From Malaya genurostris (Eukaryota > Arthropoda > Insecta > Diptera > Culicidae): DNA of 64,000 bases. The notes under the pieces are model-generated. The model was not told the DNA's origin, made no database searches, and saw only the letters and a program-made list of their open reading frames with translations. The stretch's first letter is position 1, and the number at the start of each line of letters is the position of its first letter. Both the position numbers and the translations under genes were made by a program. The DNA lies in the NCBI RefSeq assembly GCF_030247185.1, contig NC_080571.1, positions 163,900,352 to 163,964,351 on the forward strand, given 5' to 3'. Positions 51,570 through 63,740 of this stretch are shown here, one piece after another.

Positions 51570-51899
51570 AAATAACATTTCTGAAAATCTTCGACGAAGC
51601 AAGTATGTCATCCCTCAGTTTGATGTCGATGACGTCTCCATGTTTGTTCACATCGTCATTTCACTTTATTCGGCTGCTGGCTGACGATATTGAATTCTGA
51701 ATTGAGAAGAGAAGACCCGGTAGCGGAATTTAAAAAATTTAGAGGATTGGACAGATCCTTACCTTGTCCATTCCCAAGAGTGCCTTGTGTTTTAAATTGT
51801 TGTTTAATCCTTAATGGCATACAAATCGAAATTGTGATGACTGCTGTTGAGTTGCGAGTTCGTCCACAGGAGTAATGGGAAGGATGCAAGGATCCCAAA
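51570..51899. other. Unassigned sequence next to the LTR-like repeat
   Basis: Possibly internal sequence of the LTR element (minus frame DVNKHGDVIDIKLRDDILAS next to the polypurine tract), but no recognisable protein domain. The minus frame at 51656-51940 is unremarkable. Confidence 0.35.
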
Positions 51900-52636
<737 letters not shown>

Positions 52637-52639
52637 TAG

Positions 52640-52657
52640 TTTGGTGCCGTGACCCGG
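52640..52657 (+). promoter_or_regulatory. Primer-binding site of the Bel/Pao element
   Basis: TTTGGTGCCGTGACCCGG, three bases after the 5' LTR end: position and 'TGGTGCCGTGACC' wording are characteristic of Bel/Pao leaders. The matching tRNA is not determined. Confidence 0.65.
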
Positions 52658-53083
52658 ATACAAAATCGAAAATCGATCACGCCATAATTAACGTCAATTG
52701 CGTACCATCACTACGGAATCCTATAACAATTCCACGGAGCCGCCATTGCTGAAGGAGTTCTTCGAAACAAAGGAGTTCTTCGAAACAAAGGAGTTCGCCA
52801 TTACTGACGCCAACCGGTCGACAGCGTGCCTGTACGGTTATTGGAATTGCTTGAAAATTTATACAAGGCCTGATAATTTCAGGCAGAAGGTTAGTTTCTG
52901 TCCAACGTGAAATATCTTTCTCTCTGGTGCGCTCCAGATTTGCTTTTCTTTTCTATTATCGCATTCTTTGGAATCGGATTGTACGAGATTTGATCTGCAT
53001 TGCTGGACCCACGCTCTGGCAGTCAGTTCATCGGAAACCGGAAATCTTTTGGACATTTACTTGGTCGTTCTACGTAATCCACG

Positions 53084-53701
53084 ATGGCCGAAGAACAACG
53101 TGTCCAGTTGCTTACGTCACGGAGAACGACAATGTTGGAATCTCTGGGTCGGGCGGAGGTTTTTCTGCAAAATTTCGATGCTCGACGAGATGGAGAACAA
53201 GTACCGCTGAGGTTGGAGTATTTCAACAATATGTGGACGTCGCTTGAAGAAGTACAGGCGGAGTTAGAAGATGGAGCTACGACGGCAGAAGGTAGGGCAG
53301 AGCATGCTACAGTTCGGGCGGAGTTTGAGCCGCGCTTGTTTATAATAAAAGCTGGTTTAATTTCTAAAATGCCTCCTCTTCCTACAAATGCTAATATCCC
53401 TCAACCCCCGCATGTTACCTCCACTCTCTCTGGCATCAAATTACCAACAATTTCGCTTCCTGAGTTCGACGGGGACTATAAGCAATGGCTAACATTTCAT
53501 GATACGTTTTTGGCTTTGATACACAACAATGCGGATGTTCCACCCGTTCAGAAATTCCATTACTTAAGAGCAGCTGTTAAAGGGGAAGCTGCTCAGTTGA
53601 TTGAGTCTATAGCAATTTGTTCCGCTAACTATTTTATGGCTTGGCAAACTCTCGAAGGGCGGTATTCTAATGAATATTTACTCAAGAAGCGACACCTGTA
53701 G
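53084..53701 (+). pseudogene. Bel/Pao gag, N-terminal part, ended by an in-frame TAG
   Basis: ATG at 53084. The 205 codons give a charged helical N-terminus (MAEEQRVQLLTSRRTTMLES), a segment LEEVQAELEDGATTAEGRAE, and the start of the Pao-type gag capsid: TLSGIKLPTISLPEFDGDYK, WLTFHDTFLALIHNNADVP, KFHYLRAAVKGEAAQLIESI, ANYFMAWQTLEGRYSNEYLL. The frame is closed by TAG at 53699-53701 and resumes immediately in the same frame, so a single stop separates the two halves. Pao gag-pol is normally one uninterrupted polyprotein, and a CAG-to-TAG change would explain this. Stop-codon readthrough is an alternative, but the following GCA is not a known strong readthrough context. Confidence 0.85.
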
Positions 53702-53722
53702 GCACTTTTTGACATCCCACGT

Positions 53723-56700
53723 ATGAAGAAAGAGACTGCAGCAACACTTCATGGGTTAGTGGACGATTTTGAGCGGCACACCAAGATTCTTCAGCAGCTG
53801 GGAGAACCAACGGACACCTGGAGTACCATTCTCGAACACTTGTTATGCACGCGTTTGCATGACGATTCTTTGAAGGCTTGGGAGGACTACGCTTCGACTG
53901 TCGAGAATCCCAATTTTACTTGTTTGATTGACTTTCTTCAACGGAGAACTCGAGTTCTGGAATCGATTTCGGTCAATCACCATCAATCTACCAGTACAAC
54001 GTCCAACAGCGACGCAGCGTCTACTAATAATTTTCGAAGGCAGACACAATTTCGTTTGTCATCTTGCGCTTCTACAACTAGCACTTCTTTCAAGTGTTCA
54101 ACGTGCAACCAGACACATTCATTGGCAAGATGCAGTAAATTCAATAGCATGTCTATAAGCGACCGCCAGCAGTTTGTAAATTCAAAACGATTATGTCGCA
54201 ATTGTCTTAGAGGGAATCATCTCGTTCGCCAATGTCCATGCGAACTCAACTGTAAAAAGTGTAATCATCGCCATCACACTCTTCTACACACTGGTCAATT
54301 CATCGGCTCCAAGAACAGCAACGATACTGTCGAGTCTACAGGCAAGGGTAACGCATCGCCTTCGAACGTTATATCTGAACAATCCATGGTGGCCGCCACT
54401 GAAAATACTTCGACCGTTGAAGCGAGTGTTCCTGTTCAGCATCCTCGTGAAAACGTATTTCTGTTAACCGCCATCATCAACGTCGTCGATTCCTTTGGGC
54501 AGCATCACCCTGCACGAGCTTTACTTGACAGCGCATCGCAACCAAATCTAATCACCGATCGCTTGGCTCGTATTCTACGTTTGAAGAAACATCCTGTCAA
54601 CGTTACCGTTCAAGGAGCTGGACAGATGTCGAAGGTCATACGCGAGTCCGTTTACGCGCAAGTCGCTTCAAGAAAAGAGCAGTTCTCGTGCGGAGTCGAT
54701 TTCCTAGTAATGGATAAGCTGACCGCCAATCTTCCCTCACATAATGTATCCACAGCTAATTGGAGAATACCGAAGGATCTATTTCTCGCGGATCCCACGT
54801 TCAATAAAAGTCAACCAATCGATGTAGTCCTTGGAGCAAAACACTTCCATTCATTTTTTCCAAATGCATCACGCATACAACTACATGGCAATCTTCCATT
54901 ACTGGTTGATAGCGTTTTCGGATGGATCGTTGCAGGTTCTGCGAACCCTACCCAAGAAACGTCGACAAATCATGTCAGTTTCGTTGCCGTATCGATGGTC
55001 TCCTTGCAAGAAAGTCTGGAACGATTTTGGAAAATGGAAGAGATTACCACCAAGGATAATTATTCGGTCGAAGAGAGAAGCTGTGAAACGCTTTACCAAT
55101 CGACGACCGATAGGACGCATGATGGCCGGTATATTGTCCGCCTCCCTCGTAAACCTGATTTTGACATTTTACTAGGGGAATCAAAAGCTACCGCACTACG
55201 ACGTTTCGAATATTTAGAGCGACGTTTAGAACGAAATCTTGAATTGAAGCTAGAATACCACAAGTTTATGCAAGAATACATCGATCTTGGTCATATGAAA
55301 CTAACAAAACCATGCAACGACACGGGAACTAAAACGTTTTACTTACCACACCACCCTGTTACTAAAGAATCGAGTACTACGACAAAGGTACGTGTCGTGT
55401 TCGACGGTTCGGCGAAGAGTTCTACCGGTTTCTCTTTAAACGACGCCCTATGTGTTGGTCCTGTCATCCAGGATGAGCTACTTACCATTATCCTACGATT
55501 CCGTACCTATCCGATCGCTTTAGTTGGTGACATAGCGAAAATGTACCGTCAAGTTCTTGTACATCCGGACGACATTCCGTTACAGCGAATCTTTTGGCGT
55601 TTTTCTTCGGATACTCCCGTACAATCATTCGATCTACTTACCGTCACTTACGGTTTAGCTCCGTCATCGTTTTTAGCAACTCGCACGCTACAGCAGCTGG
55701 CTGAAGACGAAGGCAGTTCATATCCACTCGGCAGCAAGGCCCTACGTAAAAACTTCTACGTTGACGACTTTATTGGGGGAGAACAATCCGTTGATGGCGC
55801 AATCCGGCTACGCACAGAACTAAGCAAGCTGCTAGAAAAAGGTGGATTTATTCTACGAAAATGGACCTCAAACCGACTTGAAGTACTTAAAGGCCTAGAA
55901 ACCGATCAAATTGGTACGCAGTCTACTCTGGAGTTCAGCCCACGTGAGACAGTAAAAGCACTGGGGATTATATGGGAACCTGAAGGGGATTTTCTACGAT
56001 TCGATTCGCAAGTACAAAACGATGCCAAAACGCTTACCAAACGATTGATATTATCATCCATAGCCAAGTTATTTGACCCTGTTGGACTGATTGCGCCTGT
56101 AGTAATTCGAGCGAAAATTCTCATGCAGCAACTGTGGCTTCTATCGATAGGGTGGGACGATCCTGTTCCTGAAAATGTACGCCTCAACTGGGATAATTTC
56201 AAACGCGACTTACCAAAAATCTCCGCTTATCGAATAAACCGTTACGCATTTCTCCCACGCTCTATTATACAGTTGCACACATTCGCCGACGCGTCAGAAT
56301 TGGCTTATGGCGCGTGCATTTACGCTCGTTGTGAAGATGAACACCGAAACATTGGAATTCAGCTTCTTGCTGCTAAATCTCGAGTTGCTCCTTTAAAACG
56401 ACTGACCATCGCTCGCCTAGAACTGTGCGCTGCTGTCCTTGCTGCATATCTCCACGCAAAGGTGAAACAAGCCATCGACACAAACGTATCCGCCTCATTC
56501 TTCTGGTCAGATTCATCCATCGTTCTCCAATGGTTACAATCACCGCCAAACACATGGCAAACATTCGTCGGAAACAGAGTTTCGGAAATTCAACAATTTA
56601 CCCACGGTTGCTGTTGGAAACATGTCCCAGGTAGCGAAAACCCAGCCGATCTGGTGTCCCGTGGAATATCGATCGATGAATTCCTGAGCAGCAAATTATG

Positions 56701-58420
56701 GAAACAAGGGCCCCCCTGGCTTTCTCAACCCACATCTAACTGGCATGTTTCGATTCCGCCAACTGTACATGAAAATATGCTAGAAGTTCGACATGTCGTA
56801 GCAACCGTTCAAACAACACAATCGATCAACCCACTGTTCCTTCGATGGTCGTCGTATAGCCGACTTTTACATGTCGTGGGCTATTGTCACCGTTTTATAA
56901 TGAACGTACGAGCCAAGACCAGAACACAGCCCGCTCATATGACTATACCTGTTACAAAATCGTTATCAGTGGAACTACTTACCCGAGCCAAACTTATCCT
57001 AGTACGCCTTGCTCAACAAGATGCCTTCCGTTCTGAAATAAGAGAGTTGGAAAAGGGGGAACCAATACAAAAACACTCAAGTGTACGCCAAATGAGTCCC
57101 TTTCTCGACGAGAAAAAAATACTCAGAGTCGGAGGTCGCCTAAAATTAGCACCATTACCCTACCAAATGAAACATCCTGCCCTACTCCCCAGCTTTCACC
57201 CCCTATCACGTTTAATTGCCGAATTTTATCACTTAAAAATGCTTCATGCCGGAGGTCGCTTATTGCTGTCAGCTATTCGTGGAGAATTCTGGCCTCTGCA
57301 TGGTCGAAGGTTAATCCGCAGCACTGTACGCAAATGTTTCCGCTGCACTCGTATCAGTCCGGTACCTGCTCGTCAGCATATTGGTCAATTGCCCATCCAT
57401 CGAATTGTTCCCAGCCGCCCGTTTAGCATCGTCGGAGTAGACTACGCTGGTCCATTATACCTCAAGCCAATCCACAAGCGCGCAGCACCAGCCAAGGCAT
57501 ACATCTGCATATTCGTATGTTTTGCCACCAAAGCTGTGCACATCGAACTCGCCAGCGATTTATCCACACAGGCATTCTTAGCTGCACTTCGCCGGTTTAT
57601 TTCCAGACGTGGTCGCCCAGCACACATCCACTCCGACAACGGCAAAAATTTCGAAGGTGCTAAAAACGATTTAGTAGAACTATTCACTAATCTTCAAAAC
57701 TCGGAAGAAAATGAGAAAATTGCATCTACCTGTGCTGACGAAGGAATAACGTGGCACCTTGTACCACCAAAAGCGCCTCATTTCGGGGGATTATGGGAGG
57801 CTGCTGTCAAAGTTGCTAAAAAACAGCTCTACCGTCAACTAGGCCCATCTCGCCTATCATTCGAGGATATCAACACGGTGCTCACTCAGATCGAAGCACT
57901 GATGAATTCCCGACCTCTACTTCCCATGTCGGACGATCCGGATGATTTAGCAGCGCTCACACCAGCTCACTTCCTTATTGGAACCAGTATGCTCGCCTTG
58001 CCCGACCCAGACCATCAAAACATTCCAGTCAATCGGCTTGATCATTATCAAAAGATGCAACTCCACGTGCAAAAATTTTGGTGCACCTGGCGCACTGAAT
58101 ACCTCCAAGAGCTGCAGGCTGACACTGTAATGCATCAAAGAAACAACAATATACTACCCGGACGGATGGTTATTATTGTCGACGATTTGCAGCAGCCGTT
58201 ACGCTGGCCACTTGCTCGGATTTTAACTACCATACCTGGCCCAGATGGAATGACGCGTGTTGTGACTTTGCGCACTGCTCGAGGAATCATTACCCGGCCT
58301 ATCTCCAAAATTTGTTTGCTACCGGATTCCACTGTTGCCGCAAATGATGAAGAAAACGATTTTCCAGCACAACGACCACAATCAGCTCAACAATTCGTAG
58401 TTCCTGCAAAAGAAAACTAA
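53723..58420 (+). CDS. Bel/Pao gag-pol polyprotein (rest of gag, protease, RT, RNase H, integrase)
   Basis: 1565 codons without interruption. Remainder of gag with Cys/His knuckles at about residues 122-190 (CSTCNQTHSLARC, CRNCLRGNHLVRQC, CKKCNHRHHTLLH). Protease at about 268 (ALLDSASQPNLITD; the D-S-A active site of Pao). RT: VRVVFDGSAKSS, VGDIAKMYRQVLV, VTYGLAPSSFLA, KNFYVDDFIGG (about 678). RNase H: HTFADASELAYGACI (about 853), TIARLELCAAVLAAYL, FFWSDSSIVLQWL. Integrase: HHCC zinc finger (about 1170-1206), VGVDYAGPLY (1238), IHSDNGKNF (1303), GGLWEAAVK (1357), then a C-terminal Pao domain RMVIIVDDLQQPLRWPLARI. All catalytic residues are present. The first ATG is a few codons after the TAG. 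Confidence 0.93.
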   Translation: MKKETAATLHGLVDDFERHTKILQQLGEPTDTWSTILEHLLCTRLHDDSLKAWEDYASTVENPNFTCLIDFLQRRTRVLESISVNHHQSTSTTSNSDAASTNNFRRQTQFRLSSCASTTSTSFKCSTCNQTHSLARCSKFNSMSISDRQQFVNSKRLCRNCLRGNHLVRQCPCELNCKKCNHRHHTLLHTGQFIGSKNSNDTVESTGKGNASPSNVISEQSMVAATENTSTVEASVPVQHPRENVFLLTAIINVVDSFGQHHPARALLDSASQPNLITDRLARILRLKKHPVNVTVQGAGQMSKVIRESVYAQVASRKEQFSCGVDFLVMDKLTANLPSHNVSTANWRIPKDLFLADPTFNKSQPIDVVLGAKHFHSFFPNASRIQLHGNLPLLVDSVFGWIVAGSANPTQETSTNHVSFVAVSMVSLQESLERFWKMEEITTKDNYSVEERSCETLYQSTTDRTHDGRYIVRLPRKPDFDILLGESKATALRRFEYLERRLERNLELKLEYHKFMQEYIDLGHMKLTKPCNDTGTKTFYLPHHPVTKESSTTTKVRVVFDGSAKSSTGFSLNDALCVGPVIQDELLTIILRFRTYPIALVGDIAKMYRQVLVHPDDIPLQRIFWRFSSDTPVQSFDLLTVTYGLAPSSFLATRTLQQLAEDEGSSYPLGSKALRKNFYVDDFIGGEQSVDGAIRLRTELSKLLEKGGFILRKWTSNRLEVLKGLETDQIGTQSTLEFSPRETVKALGIIWEPEGDFLRFDSQVQNDAKTLTKRLILSSIAKLFDPVGLIAPVVIRAKILMQQLWLLSIGWDDPVPENVRLNWDNFKRDLPKISAYRINRYAFLPRSIIQLHTFADASELAYGACIYARCEDEHRNIGIQLLAAKSRVAPLKRLTIARLELCAAVLAAYLHAKVKQAIDTNVSASFFWSDSSIVLQWLQSPPNTWQTFVGNRVSEIQQFTHGCCWKHVPGSENPADLVSRGISIDEFLSSKLWKQGPPWLSQPTSNWHVSIPPTVHENMLEVRHVVATVQTTQSINPLFLRWSSYSRLLHVVGYCHRFIMNVRAKTRTQPAHMTIPVTKSLSVELLTRAKLILVRLAQQDAFRSEIRELEKGEPIQKHSSVRQMSPFLDEKKILRVGGRLKLAPLPYQMKHPALLPSFHPLSRLIAEFYHLKMLHAGGRLLLSAIRGEFWPLHGRRLIRSTVRKCFRCTRISPVPARQHIGQLPIHRIVPSRPFSIVGVDYAGPLYLKPIHKRAAPAKAYICIFVCFATKAVHIELASDLSTQAFLAALRRFISRRGRPAHIHSDNGKNFEGAKNDLVELFTNLQNSEENEKIASTCADEGITWHLVPPKAPHFGGLWEAAVKVAKKQLYRQLGPSRLSFEDINTVLTQIEALMNSRPLLPMSDDPDDLAALTPAHFLIGTSMLALPDPDHQNIPVNRLDHYQKMQLHVQKFWCTWRTEYLQELQADTVMHQRNNNILPGRMVIIVDDLQQPLRWPLARILTTIPGPDGMTRVVTLRTARGIITRPISKICLLPDSTVAANDEENDFPAQRPQSAQQFVVPAKEN

Positions 58421-58516
58421 AATTTTTCATTGATTTTTGTATACTCACCTAGTTCCTAAGTTCGATTTTTGTTTTGTTTTGATTTTGATTGAAATGATAT
58501 TCCAAGGCGGTGGCGA
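58421..58516 (+). other. 3' UTR and polypurine tract of the Bel/Pao element
   Basis: Short T-rich 3' UTR; the purine-rich CCAAGGCGGTGGCGA at 58502-58516 abuts the 3' LTR and is the likely plus-strand primer. Confidence 0.6.
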
Positions 58517-59385
<869 letters not shown>

Positions 59386-59705
59386 ATTATTATTTCGTTT
59401 CGTCTTTGACTCATCAGTGCAGAGCAGTTCAAATTGATCTGCTTAGTGCTAAACTCGACAGTTCAATTTGAACCGCTAAGCAGACGTAAAGTTTCTGCTA
59501 TTCACAGAACACTTTTTGTTTTGCAACGGAGTGCAATGTCTTTTCTGACATGCCGAACGAAAACGTGTTTTCGACTAATTCTGGCCGATGCAGGTTGGGT
59601 CATTTAGGGGTTAGCCAAATTTTGTGCTAGGGCACATAACCAGTTTTATTATTTTTACGTTTCGTCTTTGACTCATCAGTGCAGAGCAGTTCAAATTGAA
59701 CTGCC
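59386..59705. repeat. Second locus of the 260-bp palindromic satellite
   Basis: One and a partial unit: 'gtctttgactcatcagtgcag' at 59402 and again at 59667; the unit start CATTTAGGGGTTAG at 59601. Highly similar to 16836-17498. The block is inserted between two pieces of the interspersed repeat. Confidence 0.85.
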
Positions 59706-61628
59706 ATTTGATCTTTGAACTTGATCAATGGCACGACAGTAGCTTTCAAATGAGCATAAGTTCGTTAAAATCGGTTCAGCCATCTCTGTGAAAATTGAGT
59801 GCGTTAGAATAGCTTCGAAAAGTGCACACACACATACATTTTCCGATCTCGTCGAACTGAGTCGAATGGTATAAGGCTGTTATGTTCTTCCAGCATTTAT
59901 TTCTATATCAATATAATTATGGAATTGCTTTCAACTCCAAAATTCTGCCATCATCTGGTTTACATATGGCATATTCGAACGATTATGTTGCCAAAAACGA
60001 ACCGTGCTAAAATCGGTCCAAGGAAAAATATCATTCTGTACACGGTCTTTTGAGTACTTAGAAACAAATGTATGTAACAGTATAAAAAATCGTTTTCTAT
60101 GTTGCTCCCAAGTATTTCTATGCCAGACAGCGCTCAAAACTTCTACTGCTGGAATAGGGGAAAAAGTCACTTACACAAAAATGTCGATATCTCTCTTGTT
60201 GGATAGGTATTACTGTGCGGAATCTAAGTCTGAAAAGATATTCTGTTTTCAAGGTCAATTGTGACAGACACTGAACAAAATTTTCGATGCAAAAAGTCTT
60301 AGAATTGAATGAAACATCGAGATTTAGTGTCATCTCGAAAAAAAATTTTTTGAAACTTTCGACTTTCTGGAACTTGGAAAAATATCAAAATCAAGTCTCG
60401 GAAAAACGACTTTTTCAAAACGAAAACCTGTTTTAATCCACCTAGTGGTGTAATGATGCCTTTCTCATATCAATCAAACTATCATATATAATACTGTGGT
60501 ATTCTTCAAAATTATTTTTCTTCGATTCTTAAAAGAATAATCGAAATAGATTTGTTTGACCGTCTACTGATAAAAACTATCAATTGGAAAAGATTTGAGG
60601 TCGATTTAGAAAACTTTTTACGAGTTTTCGCTCTTTTCAGTGATGGTATAAAATTTTTAACACACTTTACCCTATATTTACGGATCCGGAAGTCGGATCC
60701 GGATGAAATTTAGGAATTACGTATGGGACCACAGGACCTTTCACCAAGTTTGTGAAAATCGGTCGCGCCATCTATGAGAAAAGTTAGAACACATATCTTC
60801 ATTTTTTTTGCACATTTTACCCCATAAAGTTAGTGCAAAAAACGTTACATACACAAATACGCACATACACACATTTGATTTGATTTTGCGTACTCGACGA
60901 ACTGAGTCGAATGGTAGATGACACTCGGCCCTCCGGGCCTCGGTTCAAACGTCGGTTTTTACAGTGATTGCATAACCTTTCTGTATGAGAAAGGCAAAAA
61001 AAAATTTTTTCTTCGATTCTTAAAAGAATAACCGAAATCGGTTTGTTTGACCGTCTACTGATAAAAACCATCAAATTGGAAAAGATTTGAGGTCGATTTA
61101 GAAAACTTTTTAAGGTTTTTCCCCATTTTCAGTGATGGTGTACAATTTTTAACACACTTTACCCTATATTTCCGGATCCGGAAGTCAGATCCGCATGAAA
61201 TTCAGGAATAACGCATGGGACCACAGGACCTTTCATTTGAATCTAAGTTTGTGAAAATCGGTCGCGCCATCTATGAGAAAAGTTAAAACACATATTTTCT
61301 TTTTTTTTGCACATTTTACCCCATAACTCCCGAACCGGAAGTTGGATCCGAATAATATTCAGGAATTTTGTATGGGACCTTAAGACCTTTCATTTGAATA
61401 TAAGTTTGTGAAAATCGATTCAGCCATCTCTGAGAAAAGTTAGTGCACTTATTTTCACAATTTTTTGCACATTTTACCCCATAATTCCGGAACCGGAAGT
61501 CGGATTCAAATAATATTCAGGAATTTTGTATGGGACCACAAGACCTTTCATTTGAATCTAAGTTTGTGAAAATCGGTTCAGCCATCTCCGAGAAAAGTTA
61601 GTGCAAAAAAACGTTACATACACACATA

Positions 61629-61699
<71 letters not shown>

Positions 61700-62580
61700 A
61701 CACACAGACATTTTGCGTACTCGACGAACTGAGTCGAATGGTATATGACACTCGGCCCTCCGGGCCTCGGTTCAAAAGTCGGTTTTCACAGTGATTGCAT
61801 AACCTTTCTATATGAGAAAGGCAAAAACAAAAAAAAATTTTTTAATGACGCTAAATCTCGACGGTTTATGCAATTCTAAGCCGATTTTAATCAAAAAGAA
61901 TATTTAGATTTCGGAAATTTCATGTACTCTCCCCTATGAAGATTTTTCAAGATCGAAAATTTTCAAACCTTAACCGTCGGGCAGCACCTCTTACCCATAT
62001 GTGATTCATCTCAAGTTTTACCGCCTTACGAAATTCATCTCAAGTTTTACCGCCTTACGAAGTTAAGGGGGATCCCACAATATTCGCACCCTTATATATA
62101 TTAGAGCGGTAAAAAACAACGTTTTTTGTCGGTTACGTCACTTATACCATCATATCTCCGGAATCAGAAGTCGCAGTCATTTGATCTTCAAACTTGATCA
62201 AATGCTCAATAGTAGCTATCAAACGAGCCTAAGTTTGTTAAAATCGGTATAACCATCTTTGAGAAAATTGAGTGCGTAAAAATACAACGCGTTTTGTCGG
62301 TTACGTCACTTATACAATCATATTTGCGTAAAAAAAGTCATAGCCATTTAATCTTTGAACTTCATCGGTAGCTTTCAAACGAGCATAAGTTTGTTAAAAT
62401 CGGTTCATCCATCTCTGAGAAAATTGAGTAGTTTCGAAAAGTGCACACACACATACATACACACACCGACATTTTCCGATCTCGTCGAACAGAGTCGAAT
62501 GGTATATAACACTATGGGTCTCCGTTCGAAAGTCGTTTTTTCCAGCAATTCTAATACCTTACTGTAGAAAAAGGCAAAAA
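59706..62580. repeat. Interspersed repeat blocks, with (CA)n tract
   Basis: Several copies of the dominant repeat. 60430-61000 and 61000-61830 show complete organisation: end module 'ccacctagtggtgtaatgatgcc', 'actttaccctatatttccgg', monomers 'ggaaccggaagtcggat ... tatgggaccacaagacctttcatttgaat ... gtgaaaatcggttcagccatctc' spaced about 158-160 bp (61173, 61333, 61491), a (CA)n run (about 61635-61706), 'gtactcgacgaactgagtcgaatggtatatgacac', 'ggccctccgggcctcggtt' and 'ctatatgagaaaggcaaaa'. No genes. Confidence 0.8.
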
Positions 62581-63470
62581 GGAAGTTATTTTTTTTATTG
62601 CTGGATCTCGTTGTCATCGTTTTTCTTGGCGGAGAGGTGTTTTCATTGCTATCTAATGAATGAGAATAAAGCAGTTGTTCGCTATTCACGCTCCCGTCCA
62701 TTGGTTCGGTGTCACTGTTGTTGACGGAACGATCGTTATTGCTTATATGTGTCTGGAGGTTGGGCGTGTTGTTAGCTGTAGATGGCGTATCTAGTTATGC
62801 ATATGGAACAACTGGTTTCGTTGAAGAGCAAGCTTCATAGCTGTTGATGGCTGTCTCCGATGTATTGGGGTTTTTTGGGTTTGGTGTGGAGGCAGCGCTG
62901 TTGTCCTTTGGTGCAGACGTCTTCTTTCCCAGTTTTTCGCATGGCTTACCATAGTGAATAGCTTTTTGGCAATATTGACATGTGGCCATCTGATTGTCAT
63001 AGGTAACAAGTGATTTGCATGGGATTCTTGTATCCTAACCGAAAATCACATAAGGAGGTATAGCCATCTTCAAGCGCATGCGTAACAAACGTACGCCATT
63101 TAAGGAAACAGTTCTTCCATTTTTCTTTTTCGATGGAGAGAATCTCTCCGTACTGGGACATAGTTCTGCGAATATAATTATCGATTACGCTTGAGGGGAT
63201 ATTATGCACATGCACTTCTATAGTACTATCTTCCATATATACTGGTATGTTGTACTTGATATTTTCATGCTCCACATAGTGCACATTGTTATTGTCTTCA
63301 GAGAATTGAATTGCATCCAACTCTTTATAGAACTGGATATAAACAACATTATTTGTCTTATTGCATTGAAGTAAATGCACACGTTTAATATCAATATGCA
63401 TTTGCTCCTTAAGCAAACCTTCAAGTTTTCGTATCGAAGGTCGAATTTTGCAAGTCAAAAATAATTTCAT
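62405..63470 (-). pseudogene. LINE ORF1 with zinc knuckle, partial element
   Basis: Minus-strand ORF1 of another LINE (Jockey-like). From the ATG at 63470: MKLFLTCKIRPSIRKLEGLL, then an RNA-recognition-like region (NNVVYIQFYKELDAIQF, ENIKYNIPVYMEDSTIEVHV, RRTMSQYGEILSIEKEKW), a frame change near 63100, then the zinc knuckle CQYCQKAIHYGKPC (C-x2-C-x4-H-x4-C, near 62960). A Ser/Thr/Asn/Pro-rich tail continues in frame after an in-frame TAA (62795-62797): SDTEPMDGSVNSEQLLYSHS and PPRKTMTTRSS. ORF2 is absent. The tail end (below about 62580) runs into the interspersed repeat, where the element is cut. Inactive. Confidence 0.7.
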
Positions 63471-63740
63471 TCTTTCGTAGCGACGGTAGCTTTTGATCGT
63501 TTGATTCTCTCATTTCGAGGTCGTTCTATTGTTCACCACACAATACTCTACTTGGTTTCTTTCGTCCCGGACGTAAGCGGTTTTGATTTATCGACTGACT
63601 TGGATGAGACGTGGTAGCGAACCGGCATCTACAGTGCGATGAGTTTCTATGTTTTAAAATTGGCATATAGAATGACAATATGTACAACACCGATCGGATC
63701 AACGTGGAAGAAAAACACAACACAAACGATGTGTGCTTTG
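63471..63740 (-). other. Presumed 5' UTR of the LINE
   Basis: Upstream of ORF1 on the minus strand; GC content higher than the flank, no frame of interest. The boundary is not determined. Confidence 0.4.

Noticed and set aside
52698..52910. Short frame in the Bel leader with an 18-bp tandem duplication
   Set aside because: No ATG start (it begins with TTG) and no recognisable content; the duplication (gagttcttcgaaacaaag) is a minor local event.
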